Assembly (NCBI RefSeq): GCF_040365225.1
Contig: NZ_AP028055.1
Coordinates: 1,984,001-2,048,000 of the forward strand
Source of the DNA: Bacteroides sedimenti
GTDB lineage: Bacteria; Bacteroidota; Bacteroidia; Bacteroidales; Bacteroidaceae
DNA length: 64,000 bases
Reading direction: 5' to 3'
This document shows positions 1-8,586 of this stretch, in pieces (the first letter of the stretch is position 1; every line of letters starts with the position of its first letter). The translations under genes and the position numbers were made by a program. A model generated the notes under the pieces. It did no database searches. It worked only from the letters and a program-made list of their open reading frames with translations, and had not been told where the DNA came from.

Positions 1-2414
1 GGAATAGTAGAACCTTCGGGAACCAGAGTTAAATCTTCAATTGAGCTATTTCTTTCCATTTTTGTATTATGAGCCAAACAACATCTGGTTCCTATAAAAA
101 CATCGTCCTCTATTTCTATGGTTCCTATCTTTAAGTAACCATCTTCAATAATATATCCTCTTAAGTGTGAATCTGTACAAATGCTTACATTGTCTCCGAC
201 GCTCAACAAATCGAACGCTGAAACCGCAGAAGTATTAATATAGGTATCTTTCCCAATTTTTGCACCTACCAATCGATAAAACAGATTAATCATTGAGGTT
301 CCGGTAAAATAAACTGTTGGACAAATGCTGATCACTTTATCCACAATCCAGAACCTGAAATAGTAACTACCCCAAAGCTTGTATTTTCCCGCCTTAATTT
401 TTCCCAGAACAATCCATTTGAAAATAATGGCAAATATTGAAAGCACAGGCAATATTGAAAAATACATCAGAAGACTCATAAAAAGGGAATAGAACACTCC
501 GTTTTCTGCCTGATAATAATATGAATAAACCAGGAACGGCCCCAGCCACTCCATTCCAAAAAGCAAAATCAGAAACAGCAAAGAGATTCCCTGAAAAAAA
601 GTACAGGTGTAATAGCTTAATTTCGAAGGGGTGTAAATATCACGTTCTTCTGAGTCTCTTGCACCCTCTTTGGGTTTCTTTTTTTCAAGTTCCCTTGCCA
701 GATCCGAGAGAACTGGAAATTTGTATACGTCGGCTACCGACATATTCTCAAACATTTTCAATTCTCGCATCTCCGAAACAACGATAGCCGCTAATAAGGA
801 ATGCCCTCCCAAATCGTCAAAGAAATTATCGTCCATTGAGACGTCATTTCTATTGATATTTCGAGATATAATTTTAACCATCTCATGTTCAATCATTGTG
901 GAAGGAGGAAGAATCTTCCTTTGCGCAGAATATACCAACGGTAATTGAGGTGGCGGCAAACGGTTACGATCAATCTTCTGACTTGACGTCATTGGTAATG
1001 CCGCAATAACATCCAGCGTTGATGGAACCATGTAATATGGGAGCATTTGCCGTAATAACTTTGCTACCTCTTCACGATCTATCTCTTGTTCTTCGTTTTT
1101 CACAACATAGGCAGCCAATTGTTGTGTACTACTATCCAACTTTACTGCTGCTGCTTGTATCCCTTTACATTTTATCAGCAGACTTTCTATTTCTGCCAAT
1201 TCAACCCTGAATCCGCGAACTTTCACTTGTGCATCAGCTCTTCCCAAAAAAATCAGCTCGCCATTAGGGGCATATCTGGCTAGATCGCCCGTGCGATAAT
1301 ATCGTTTACGAACTCCATTAAACTTATCTGTTTCAATAAATTTTTGAGCAGTCAGCTCCTTCCTATTTAAATATCCACGTGCAACGCTTTCGCCGCCAAT
1401 AAGGATTTCGCCCTCTTCTCCGTAGGATACAGTTTCAAGTTGCTCATTAACCAGTAACACATCATACCCCTTCAAAGGTTTACCTATCGTTACATCTTCA
1501 TTAGAACTCAATAACGAATAGGTTGCAATTACTGCGGTTTCTGTAGGTCCATAAGTGTTAAATACCAAACGCCCTGGTTTGCACCATCTGACAGCAATAT
1601 CTCTTGGGCAAACCTCTCCACCAAAAATTAATATCTTTAAGTCTGGCATGTCCTCTTTTACCATTGAAAGTAATGTAGGAGCACACGAAAGGAATGTAAT
1701 TTTTAACTGATTTAGTATGGCAGCCAATTGATCGCCAGATCGCATTATTTCAAAAGTTCCAATTACCAGGGTGGCTCCGACTGAAAAGGTTACCCAGATT
1801 TCTTCGACAGATGCATCAAATGAAACCGAAAATCCCTGTAAAGCTCTGTCCGAATGTGCCAAAGGATAAATTTGCTGTGCACCGCAAATGTAATTAACAA
1901 CATTTCGATGCTCGAGTAATACCCCTTTGGGATTACCTGTTGTTCCCGATGTATAAATAATATAGCACAAGTCACTAGGTGTGCGATTTATCACAGTTGG
2001 CTTATTATCAGGATAGTCATTCAATTCGGGCAAATGAGAATCAATATTAAATATGGGATGATGGTCCAACTGCACTCCTAACCTTTCAAGAATCTCATTA
2101 GATGTAATAAGCATTTTTGCTTCAGCATCATGCATGATGAAGTTAAGCCTTTCTGCAGGAATTTCAGGATCAAGAGGAATATAAGCAGCTCCGGATTTCA
2201 GGACTGCAAGCATGGCAATGGGTACATGAGACGACCGAGGCAACAGAATCGCCACTTTATCTTCAACGCCAATGCCCCTTGCTTGCAGAAAATGAGCAAG
2301 TCTATTGGCTGTCCTATCAGCTTCTGCATAAGTTAACCGAGTATTACCTTGCTCAATAGCAATAGCGTCAGGATATGAAAGGACTGACTCTTCAAAAAAC
2401 GTCTCTAAAAACAT
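1..2414 (-). CDS. Pls/PosA-family NRPS-like adenylating membrane enzyme (partial, C-terminus off left edge)
   Basis: Read on the minus strand from an ATG at 2414, the frame stays open for 804 codons to the window edge. Residues 1 to about 490 form an amino-acid adenylation domain with the AMP-binding core TSGTTGNPKG and later TYGPTE and YRTGDLA motifs. A carrier domain follows, with the phosphopantetheine site GGHSL near residue 538. Next come hydrophobic segments at about 590-690 and the beginning of a left-handed beta-helix acyltransferase-like part (IGKDTYINTSAVS, repeated hexapeptide pattern). This A-PCP-membrane-hexapeptide order is that of the Pls/PosA family, whose best-known member makes epsilon-poly-lysine. 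The substrate and product here are unknown. There is no condensation domain in the visible part. The fold and family are seen in sequence; the product is not predictable. Confidence 0.88.
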   Translation of the reverse strand, partial: MFLETFFEESVLSYPDAIAIEQGNTRLTYAEADRTANRLAHFLQARGIGVEDKVAILLPRSSHVPIAMLAVLKSGAAYIPLDPEIPAERLNFIMHDAEAKMLITSNEILERLGVQLDHHPIFNIDSHLPELNDYPDNKPTVINRTPSDLCYIIYTSGTTGNPKGVLLEHRNVVNYICGAQQIYPLAHSDRALQGFSVSFDASVEEIWVTFSVGATLVIGTFEIMRSGDQLAAILNQLKITFLSCAPTLLSMVKEDMPDLKILIFGGEVCPRDIAVRWCKPGRLVFNTYGPTETAVIATYSLLSSNEDVTIGKPLKGYDVLLVNEQLETVSYGEEGEILIGGESVARGYLNRKELTAQKFIETDKFNGVRKRYYRTGDLARYAPNGELIFLGRADAQVKVRGFRVELAEIESLLIKCKGIQAAAVKLDSSTQQLAAYVVKNEEQEIDREEVAKLLRQMLPYYMVPSTLDVIAALPMTSSQKIDRNRLPPPQLPLVYSAQRKILPPSTMIEHEMVKIISRNINRNDVSMDDNFFDDLGGHSLLAAIVVSEMRELKMFENMSVADVYKFPVLSDLARELEKKKPKEGARDSEERDIYTPSKLSYYTCTFFQGISLLFLILLFGMEWLGPFLVYSYYYQAENGVFYSLFMSLLMYFSILPVLSIFAIIFKWIVLGKIKAGKYKLWGSYYFRFWIVDKVISICPTVYFTGTSMINLFYRLVGAKIGKDTYINTSAVSAFDLLSVGDNVSICTDSHLRGYIIEDGYLKIGTIEIEDDVFIGTRCCLAHNTKMERNSSIEDLTLVPEGSTI

Positions 2415-2731
2415 AACCTTATTATATTATATCAATTAACAGGCTATGAAAGAAATTATGCCTTTCCTCTATTTTTATGGATTTATAGAATGTCAAAAGA
2501 AACAAAGCATCATACTTCCATAGTTATTTGACTTAAGACGATTCATTTTGTATTATAAACATAGTAAATTTTAAATCTGGGACATAACATTTTTAGTTAA
2601 TTTTTGAATGAAGTCGTAAGACTCGTGTAAAAGACCATATAATAAACCCCATTGTGCGTCATATACTACAAAATATTGTTAAATCCAGCACTTTTTTATA
2701 TGTTATATAGCATAAATACAAAAATAGTCGC
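2415..2731. other. Intergenic region upstream of NRPS-like gene and small-protein cassette 1
   Basis: AT-rich divergent intergenic stretch of about 320 bp between the minus-strand NRPS-like gene and the plus-strand small-protein cassette. I see no open frame with coding character. I could not find a convincing TAnnTTTG box for the minus-strand gene. The right part (about 2678-2710) shares a GTTAAATC-containing stretch with the region upstream of the second cassette (about 3203), so the cassette duplication extends upstream of the promoter. Confidence 0.5.
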
Positions 2732-2739
2732 TATCTTTG
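2732..2739 (+). promoter_or_regulatory. Bacteroidetes -7 promoter box for small-protein cassette 1
   Basis: TATCTTTG matches the Bacteroidetes primary sigma consensus TAnnTTTG exactly. It lies 67 bp before the ATG at 2807, and an equivalent box sits in the same place in the second cassette. No good -33 TTTG element is visible. Confidence 0.7.
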
Positions 2740-2768
2740 CAGCGTAATAAAAAAGTAAAAGTTAAACC

Positions 2769-2789
2769 GCTTACCAAAAGGTGGTAGGC
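2769..2789 (+). promoter_or_regulatory. Conserved 5' leader hairpin, cassette 1
   Basis: GCTTACC (2769-2775) pairs with GGTAGGC (2783-2789) over a 7-nt loop. The same hairpin occurs before the paralogous gene at 3338, with different bases at two pairs that still pair (C-G versus T-G, and T-G versus T-A). That conservation suggests the RNA structure is selected. It ends 17 nt before the start codon, so it may affect translation initiation or RNA stability. Confidence 0.6.
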
Positions 2790-2806
2790 AAAAAAAGAGG
2801 TAAATT

Positions 2807-2941
2807 ATGAAAGAAAAGATGAATGAGATCACAGTGCTTCAGTATCAAATCAAAAGATACCAAGCTTTAGGTAAAGGTACAATGTGCCAGACTTTAAATG
2901 CAAAGCTGCAAAAACTGATTAAAGAAAAGGCTGCAGCATAG
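2807..2941 (+). CDS. Small basic protein, 44 aa, paralogue 1
   Basis: ATG at 2807, TAG at 2939-2941, 44 residues beginning MKEKMNEITVLQYQIKRYQA. The protein is lysine/glutamine-rich, predicted mostly helical, with one internal Cys in the motif KGTMCQTLNAKLQKLIK. It has no signal peptide or membrane segment. It is a close paralogue of the 42-aa product at 3338-3466, with the central segments almost superposable. Reality is supported by a consensus promoter, a conserved leader hairpin, an AG-rich ribosome-binding region, a conserved terminator-like tail, and differences between the copies that fall largely at third positions or are conservative. I do not recognise the family and give no function. 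A small nucleic-acid-binding or regulatory protein is possible, but that is guesswork. Confidence 0.72.
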   Translation: MKEKMNEITVLQYQIKRYQALGKGTMCQTLNAKLQKLIKEKAAA

Positions 2942-2976
2942 CATCTTAAAAAGATAATAGTTTCCAAACAATAGAT

Positions 2977-3016
2977 AGGGCTTTCTTCGCAATAAGGCGT
3001 CGATTGCCTTTTTTTT
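2977..3016 (+). terminator. Terminator-like tail of cassette 1
   Basis: A GGCTTTCTTCGCAAT block is followed by AAGGC-(7 nt)-GCCTT and a run of eight T. An alternative pairing GCAAT/ATTGC is also possible. The same arrangement, GGC-(7 nt)-GCC-T8 preceded by the identical GGCTTTCTTCGCAAT, ends the second cassette. The stem is short, so termination may need the conserved upstream block. Confidence 0.65.
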
Positions 3017-3263
3017 ATTTCAGACCAGCTTAAAAATCATTATTTTTCAGGTTTATATTCACCTTACAAGGCAAATGCATTTTTAATTTACAGGAGTCAG
3101 ACAAAATGAAAAATAAACAGACAATAGAAGGCCTTTATTTTCTAGATTTTTGAAAAGTATCCTTTTTTGTCCCAAATCTTAATATTCATTATTAAACATT
3201 GTTAAATCAGTCTTCATTTAGTATATTTTTATGTTATAAAACATATTATTCCAAATAAATCAG

Positions 3264-3271
3264 TACCTTTG
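3264..3271 (+). promoter_or_regulatory. Bacteroidetes -7 promoter box for small-protein cassette 2
   Basis: TACCTTTG matches TAnnTTTG and sits 66 bp before the ATG at 3338, the same offset as in cassette 1. Confidence 0.68.
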
Positions 3272-3298
3272 CATTGAATTAAGAAAGTAACAAGAACC

Positions 3299-3319
3299 GC
3301 TTATCAAAACGTGGTAAGC
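3299..3319 (+). promoter_or_regulatory. Conserved 5' leader hairpin, cassette 2
   Basis: GCTTATC (3299-3305) pairs with GGTAAGC (3313-3319) over a 7-nt loop. It is the counterpart of 2769-2789 with pairing-preserving changes, and the flanks (ACCGC before, AAAAAAAGA after) are also conserved. Confidence 0.6.
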
Positions 3320-3337
3320 AAAAAAAGATGTAAAATT

Positions 3338-3466
3338 ATGAAAGAAAAGATGAATGAAATTTCATTGCTTCGGTATCAGATTAAAAGATACCAGGCTGCA
3401 GGTAAAGGTGCAATGTGCCAAAGTTTAAACGCCAAGCTTCAAAAGCTGATCAAAAACAAACAGTAG
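3338..3466 (+). CDS. Small basic protein, 42 aa, paralogue 2
   Basis: ATG at 3338, TAG at 3464-3466, 42 residues beginning MKEKMNEISLLRYQIKRYQA. It is the paralogue of the 44-aa protein at 2807-2941. Differences are conservative in the first 40 residues, and only the extreme C-terminus diverges (KNKQ against KEKAAA). The near-start ATG at 3328 is followed at once by a stop, so 3338 is the only sensible start. The two start codons are 531 bp apart, indicating tandem duplication of the whole promoter-to-terminator unit. Function unknown. Confidence 0.72.
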   Translation: MKEKMNEISLLRYQIKRYQAAGKGAMCQSLNAKLQKLIKNKQ

Positions 3467-3511
3467 CGTTTGAACAAACAAAATTAAGAGAGTAGTTTTT
3501 CATGATAGAGG

Positions 3512-3550
3512 AGGCTTTCTTCGCAATTGGGCGTTGATGGCCTTTTTTTT
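3512..3550 (+). terminator. Terminator-like tail of cassette 2
   Basis: The GGCTTTCTTCGCAAT block is followed by GGC (3530-3532), a 7-nt loop, GCC (3540-3542) and eight T. It is homologous to the tail of cassette 1. Confidence 0.65.
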
Positions 3551-3760
3551 GTACCTAGATCAACTGTCTGCGGAATCTAGATTCAAACCTAAATGCATTG
3601 GAAAGGCAAATTGAGAGTATTTATATAATTAATAAATACATCTGAATGCTTCACTGTACAATTAGTCAGCAGATCAATGAAGAATAAATAAAATAAGCTA
3701 AAAAGTCCTCTTAATTTCTTTAATAACTATGATACAGAACTTCACTCCAGGCAATAATAC

Positions 3761-4150
3761 CTAATTAATGCTTTTGGAGGTCTTTATTCCGTCATTAATA
3801 GATTCACCTTCTTTTAGAGTCTTTTTCATCAACCAATGGCATACATTCTGATCATTTGTAGTTACAACATAAGCCTGTTGAAACTCCCACCCTAACTTTG
3901 CCATAAAATTTAAGGCATCGATCATCGAATTAAATTTGATTGGTTTTCCTTTTTCATCCACTAATCTTTTCTCTTTGTAATCTGTCCAGAAACTTGATTT
4001 CTGACCAAAGTCAATATCAACAGTAATCTTATTACTAAACAATATTTCTGTTCCAACAATATCGCAATAAACAGTTTCACTTGAATTTTGAGCATTTAAA
4101 CCTAATACAGAAACTAACATTAAGATTAATAATAAAATATTCTTTTTCAT
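3761..4150 (-). CDS. Secreted hypothetical protein, 129 aa
   Basis: The start MKKNILLLILMLVSVLGLNAQ is a clear Sec signal peptide with a predicted cut after NAQ at about residue 21. The mature part, about 108 residues, holds a short beta-rich region and a helical segment with MIDALNFMAKLGWEFQQAYV near residues 77-96. That segment resembles the 'lnxlgxxGWel' pattern of small uncharacterised Bacteroidetes periplasmic proteins. It stands alone, with no operon partner, between the small-protein cassettes and the end of the glycan-utilisation locus. I give no function. An alternative is that it is a stress or envelope accessory protein, for which there is no direct evidence. Confidence 0.75.
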   Translation of the reverse strand: MKKNILLLILMLVSVLGLNAQNSSETVYCDIVGTEILFSNKITVDIDFGQKSSFWTDYKEKRLVDEKGKPIKFNSMIDALNFMAKLGWEFQQAYVVTTNDQNVCHWLMKKTLKEGESINDGIKTSKSIN

Positions 4151-4475
4151 AATTTAAGTGCATTAATTAATCATTATATTCATTTAATCTGAAGCTTACA
4201 ACATTTCTTAGATACTCGATTGTTTGTCACAAAATTATTCTGCATTTACAGGTCTGGACTTATATCAACACAACAACAAAAAAAATGAATGCAGTCTTAA
4301 AAAGAAGCTGATTCATAGTACAACAGAATGCATTTCTTATCAGGTATAAAAATAGTATATTTTGTAATCTTATACACAAAAGTTGCTATTTTTTTATAAA
4401 CACTTTCTTAAAAGTTTAAAAGACAAGAAAACGATACAGAAAAACTCCAGAAAAAACAACATCTTGCTATAAAAA
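4151..4475. other. Intergenic region downstream of the glycan-utilisation locus
   Basis: AT-rich sequence between the terminator of the large minus-strand locus and the start of the 129-aa secreted protein. It presumably contains the latter's promoter, but I did not find a consensus box. No coding frame seen. Confidence 0.4.
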
Positions 4476-4511
4476 AAGGATTCCGGGAAAGAATGAATTC
4501 CCGGAATCCTT
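4476..4511 (-). terminator. Rho-independent terminator ending the glycan-utilisation locus
   Basis: A perfect 14-bp inverted repeat (4476-4489 with 4498-4511, core ATTCCGGG/CCCGGAAT) has an 8-nt loop. Read on the minus strand it is followed by seven T. It lies about 115 bp downstream of the stop codon of the SGNH esterase, the last gene of the locus. Confidence 0.9.
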
Positions 4512-4625
4512 AGTTGAAGAAAAGAGAGTTATCCCTATTCTTACACTTCACCAAACTAAACCAACTAAAAACACAACAAAACAACAGCGTAACCAATACG
4601 CCCAACTAACTATTCATTAATTAAA

Positions 4626-5705
4626 CTAGTCTTTCATTTTTGATTTAATTACCGGATAGAGGCAATCAGCAAAACGCTGAAAACCTAAATCAGTAAAATG
4701 GATACCATCAACTGTAGCTTCTCCGTCGGTCCCGATAAGTTTATCAGATGACAGAAAATAGATATTTTTTTCTCCCTTTTTTATTAAGCTTTTAAAAAAC
4801 ACCCGTAAAGCATCGTTTTTATCCTTAAGGACGTTCTGCATGCTCAAATCATAGTCACTGAAAGGGAAAATAGGGTTCTCTATGAATAATATCGGAACAT
4901 TTGGAGACTTGCTTCGCAAAATCTGATAGAATTTATCTGCTTTCTCGTGTATTTGCTTCAAATTCACATTCGGCATAAAATCCAAAACAATTAAAGAAGC
5001 ATCGCGGCCGGTTATTATTTCTGCAATTTCATAATCCAACTGTCCGTTACCGCTAAAACCAAGATTGATAAATTCTCTGTTCAAACGGCGGGATAAAATA
5101 TTGGTATGTGCCATTCCTGGACGACTGGCGCATCCTCCTTGAGAAATACTTGTACCGTAATAAATGACCGGATTCTTGCGGACAGGAGACTCGACACGCG
5201 GCTGTTCTATTGAAGCCAGAGAGTCGATTCCAATCTCAAGGTGAGTAACACCATCATATAAAGGCAGATAAAGCATATATTCACGTTCCTCGCCATTCAT
5301 ATTTGAAATAATGGTGGCTGCATTTTCCTTTCCAACAGGTCTTCCTACATTAACAAAACGCCAGCCTCCTTTCTCCAGGCAATAAAGATCCAAACCACGG
5401 ATTCCAACGCCAGCCATATGATTCATATGATAATCTTGCAATAGTGTCCATCTGGCGGAAATATTCTTTGAATTTGAACGAAAACGAATAGCTAACCCGG
5501 CAGTGTTTTTACCTAGTCCCCAAACCGGAGGTCGGCAAATATCTTTTATGGAAGCAGGCAGACGTTCGTAACGGGTTTCTGTCTGATCGGATATTTTGCC
5601 ATACAAAGGAAAGACTGCCGCATCGTAATATTTAACTTGCGCCTTAGTTGTCATAAAAACACAGCATAGTGCAAACAAGCTTACTAACTTTTTTATTTTT
5701 ATCAT
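4626..5705 (-). CDS. Secreted SGNH/GDSL-family esterase with N-terminal GxDLY domain
   Basis: 359 residues with a Sec signal (cleavage near KAQ at 22). An N-terminal beta-sandwich of the GxDLY type is marked by GIRGLDLY at 101-108. The C-terminal SGNH hydrolase domain starts near 178 and has the nucleophile motif YGTSISQGG with Ser186. The Asn block is GFSGNGQ with Asn220, and the catalytic pair VDGIHF gives Asp333 and His336, so all expected residues are present. Proteins of this architecture are carbohydrate esterases or related acylhydrolases acting outside the cytoplasm. It is the last gene of the locus, about 100 bp after the DUF5009 gene. An O-acetyl or other ester group on the target glycan is the likely substrate; the exact ester is unknown. 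Confidence 0.88.
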   Translation of the reverse strand: MIKIKKLVSLFALCCVFMTTKAQVKYYDAAVFPLYGKISDQTETRYERLPASIKDICRPPVWGLGKNTAGLAIRFRSNSKNISARWTLLQDYHMNHMAGVGIRGLDLYCLEKGGWRFVNVGRPVGKENAATIISNMNGEEREYMLYLPLYDGVTHLEIGIDSLASIEQPRVESPVRKNPVIYYGTSISQGGCASRPGMAHTNILSRRLNREFINLGFSGNGQLDYEIAEIITGRDASLIVLDFMPNVNLKQIHEKADKFYQILRSKSPNVPILFIENPIFPFSDYDLSMQNVLKDKNDALRVFFKSLIKKGEKNIYFLSSDKLIGTDGEATVDGIHFTDLGFQRFADCLYPVIKSKMKD

Positions 5706-5807
5706 TGTTATTTAAAAATTATTTCAACAGTGGTTCTACGTCATTATGTTTTACAATCATTATTCCCAGATTCTTATTAGGTTTTATCCTCTAAAAAGAG
5801 ATCTGTG

Positions 5808-7217
5808 CTATGTTCTCCAGAACCATTTAATCCGGGTAAAAAACATAGTCACCAAAACAGCTAAAGAAGTAATAATCACTCCTCTCAAAAAGCCCAACCA
5901 AGGGTCGGTTGATAAATACGAAAGAAGTGGTGTTATACCTAAAAGCCCCAAAAGAGGCATAATCAAAAGATTACTGGAAACATAGGCAATCATTGGATTC
6001 TGACCCGACATTACCAAAAATCTGGTGCTCCTGATATGTCCATAATAATCACAAATAATATTGAATATTAAAAGAGCCATAAACGCCAATCCCGAAGTTA
6101 CAAAATAATAGCTGAAAGTTGAGGGATCTTTTTTTATTCCACCTTCATAAGATTCAAAACAGAGTCCAATTATCAGCAGATAAGTTCCGGCATAAAACAG
6201 ATTTTTCCATAACTTCTGATACCCCTCCTCTGTTTTTCTTAACAGAACACAACCTGTAACTAACAGAATAAAAGTTGCAACAGCGTTAATCTCCACCAAC
6301 CGGGACTGAAGTAGACAAAGATTTAGAACTATTAGAACTGTTGCAAGTAATAGCAATAAAACAGATAACCGTCGTTCATTCTTTGACTCCTTATTAGTAT
6401 TAACACTCCTTCCGGTGATCCATTCCATGAGGTACTCTCCGGCAATAGTGCCAGGAACTACAATGAAAAGATATTTCAAGAAAAGAAATTTATACATCCA
6501 TGGAAAGGGTGTGAAGTTGTACATGGCTTTAGCCCAAGATCCTTCAATTCCTGCAGATAACATGATAGCCATCAGACAAACAAGAACAACTATCCGGGGC
6601 CACCTGTTCTTTCGGGTAAAAAGATAAAGACTGGTTCCCCAAAAAGCCATATTTGCCAATACGAGGATAATTATATTGCTATAATCTAGACTCCACACTC
6701 TCCCATCAGCATATTTCACATTTGTCAAAAGGATAAAAGCCATTACATAAGCAAAAAGCTTAATGCCAAAATGAGCCCACGCAGGCATTTTTAATGGTAT
6801 CCTCATAAACATGGGAAATAGCAATGCAAAAGCCACAAGAGCCAAAACCCAGGAGCGAACATCCTGAGGGGAGCTTAATACATACGGATAAAAATGCTGA
6901 ATAAAAATAGCAAATACCGTAAGTTGTAACCCTCTTGAAAGTGCATCCCATAAAAGGCGCAAATGACTCTCACCTTTTTCAATCCTCTTACCAACTGAAA
7001 AAGGGAAGGCTGCTCCCATTGCAAAAAGGAAAAACGGAAAGACTAAATCCACCCATGTAAGTCCAGGTAAATTGGGGTTATATATATGATCCGGAGGAGG
7101 AATCTGAGCATGATACATCCAAGCTGGAAGAATTCCCCAGGCAATACTTGATGATAATACCATTGTAATGATAGCATATCCGCGTAAGGCATCTAAGGCA
7201 TAAGCTCTCTGATTCAT
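5808..7217 (-). CDS. DUF5009 / NagX-like membrane acyltransferase-type protein
   Basis: 469 residues beginning MNQRAYALDALRGYAIITMV, the DALRG start typical of the heparan-alpha-glucosaminide N-acetyltransferase (HGSNAT)/DUF5009 group. About ten to twelve hydrophobic helices span the whole protein and there is no cleaved signal. Relatives are multi-pass inner-membrane proteins found with amino-sugar or glycan catabolism genes. In HGSNAT the acetyl group is moved across the membrane to a glucosamine end. An analogous trans-membrane acetylation of a GlcN-containing oligosaccharide is plausible here but not shown. It lies 18 bp downstream of the GHL10 gene, so the two are almost certainly co-transcribed. 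Confidence 0.8.
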   Translation of the reverse strand: MNQRAYALDALRGYAIITMVLSSSIAWGILPAWMYHAQIPPPDHIYNPNLPGLTWVDLVFPFFLFAMGAAFPFSVGKRIEKGESHLRLLWDALSRGLQLTVFAIFIQHFYPYVLSSPQDVRSWVLALVAFALLFPMFMRIPLKMPAWAHFGIKLFAYVMAFILLTNVKYADGRVWSLDYSNIIILVLANMAFWGTSLYLFTRKNRWPRIVVLVCLMAIMLSAGIEGSWAKAMYNFTPFPWMYKFLFLKYLFIVVPGTIAGEYLMEWITGRSVNTNKESKNERRLSVLLLLLATVLIVLNLCLLQSRLVEINAVATFILLVTGCVLLRKTEEGYQKLWKNLFYAGTYLLIIGLCFESYEGGIKKDPSTFSYYFVTSGLAFMALLIFNIICDYYGHIRSTRFLVMSGQNPMIAYVSSNLLIMPLLGLLGITPLLSYLSTDPWLGFLRGVIITSLAVLVTMFFTRIKWFWRT

Positions 7218-7235
7218 TTTTCTTGTTTTTATCTT

Positions 7236-8561
7236 TTATTTTAATGCTCCACCGGCTTTCATTCCTGCCTCAACCTCTTTCCAAAGATTCTTGGTAATAA
7301 TATGCACAATATCAAATACCATCAGACCATCAGAAGCTTTCAGATTCATTTCAATTGTTTGAGTAAGTTTTGCAGGGTTATTATAAAACTGGTCAACCAG
7401 AATACCACCCATAAACTTATTATTCTTCATGATTCCCCTCAGTTTCTCACAAGAACCTTCAACACAGTACCATGTTCCCGACTGAGCCTGACTGTCTGTC
7501 TCATTCCAGATACTACGTTTGTTTTTAAGATATTCTTCCTTAGTTATGTCTGTGTAATAATTTCCGGTTGTATATAAATCAATCAACTCTGCATAAGCAT
7601 AATTTTTGTAGGAAGGAGTAGCCCAGTCAAAATCTTTGCTAGGATCATACTTGTTGCTGGCAAAGTTTACCCCCACCTCATAGTAAGAAGGATACCACGC
7701 TCCTGTATAAGTGCCAAATGAGATTTTTTTATTCACGGCTTTAACCTCTTTGCGAGCCAAGGCCATAAAGTCATGGATATTCTTCGTTCTCCATTCAATC
7801 CATTTCAGAAAATGTTTTCCTCTTTCAGGATAATATTTACCTTCTGCATTTTTTTTCCATTCATAAATATCAGCAGGGAAATTGGCTATTTTCTGGCCAA
7901 TATATGCTTCAAACTTTTCACGAGATAAATCCGAGAAATCAGCTTCAATGCCATCATATCTAACTCTGTCAAGCATCAGACCATCAAGAGCAGGATACTT
8001 TTTAACCACTTCTTTCAGAACATTAAGAATATGCTTCTGAAAACCAGGGTTAATTGGGTTTACCATGGCCGAGTATTTCTTTTTCTGTTGAGTAATAGAG
8101 ACGATTCCTTTATCAGCGGTATAAACCATGGATGCCCATTCCGGATGATTGGTATAAACCAATCCACGATCAAAATAGTTGTGACCTGCAACAAAAACAT
8201 TCAATGAAGCGTGTACCTGAAGTCCAAGTTTGTGTGCTGACTTGATAAAATATCCCAGAAAATCAAAATTTTTCCTTTTATATCCTCCCCACTCTTCCAT
8301 TCGAGGAGCATAAGCACTTTCATAAAGTACTTCGCCGGTGATAGGACGGATATCAACAATTGCATGAGTAAAGCCTAGTGATTTAATTTTTTTCAGATAG
8401 AAATCTATCGAATCAGGGTTACTAAAACGAGCAAAGTTTGCTGTAGCATCAAACCACATCAATGCCGGTTTACTCTTTACCGGTGCTTTTTTACCGGTTG
8501 CTCCGTAGCCAACCATGGCTACCGTAAAGAAAGTCATTACAATTAAAAGAAGTTTTTTCAT
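7236..8561 (-). CDS. GHL10 (family 10-like) glycosyl-hydrolase-like protein, copy 1
   Basis: 441 residues with a Sec signal ending near GYGA (residue 21). The body is a glycosyl-hydrolase-like 10 TIM barrel: WFDATANFARF near 36, the strand VDIRPITGEVLY, LGLQVHASLNVF, and DGLMLDRVRYDGIEADFSD, which carries acidic residues at a barrel C-terminal face. It is clearly paralogous to the protein at 14319-15710, with matching blocks at VDIRP.TG..LY, D.GRFDG-type and YP.YYEVG.N.AS. GHL10 members are thought to act on glycans, but few are characterised. The second copy carries a lipobox while this one does not, so this enzyme is probably periplasmic and the other membrane-anchored. Substrate unknown. 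Confidence 0.85.
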   Translation of the reverse strand: MKKLLLIVMTFFTVAMVGYGATGKKAPVKSKPALMWFDATANFARFSNPDSIDFYLKKIKSLGFTHAIVDIRPITGEVLYESAYAPRMEEWGGYKRKNFDFLGYFIKSAHKLGLQVHASLNVFVAGHNYFDRGLVYTNHPEWASMVYTADKGIVSITQQKKKYSAMVNPINPGFQKHILNVLKEVVKKYPALDGLMLDRVRYDGIEADFSDLSREKFEAYIGQKIANFPADIYEWKKNAEGKYYPERGKHFLKWIEWRTKNIHDFMALARKEVKAVNKKISFGTYTGAWYPSYYEVGVNFASNKYDPSKDFDWATPSYKNYAYAELIDLYTTGNYYTDITKEEYLKNKRSIWNETDSQAQSGTWYCVEGSCEKLRGIMKNNKFMGGILVDQFYNNPAKLTQTIEMNLKASDGLMVFDIVHIITKNLWKEVEAGMKAGGALK

Positions 8562-8586
8562 GGTGTTTTATTTTTAGAATTAAAAT

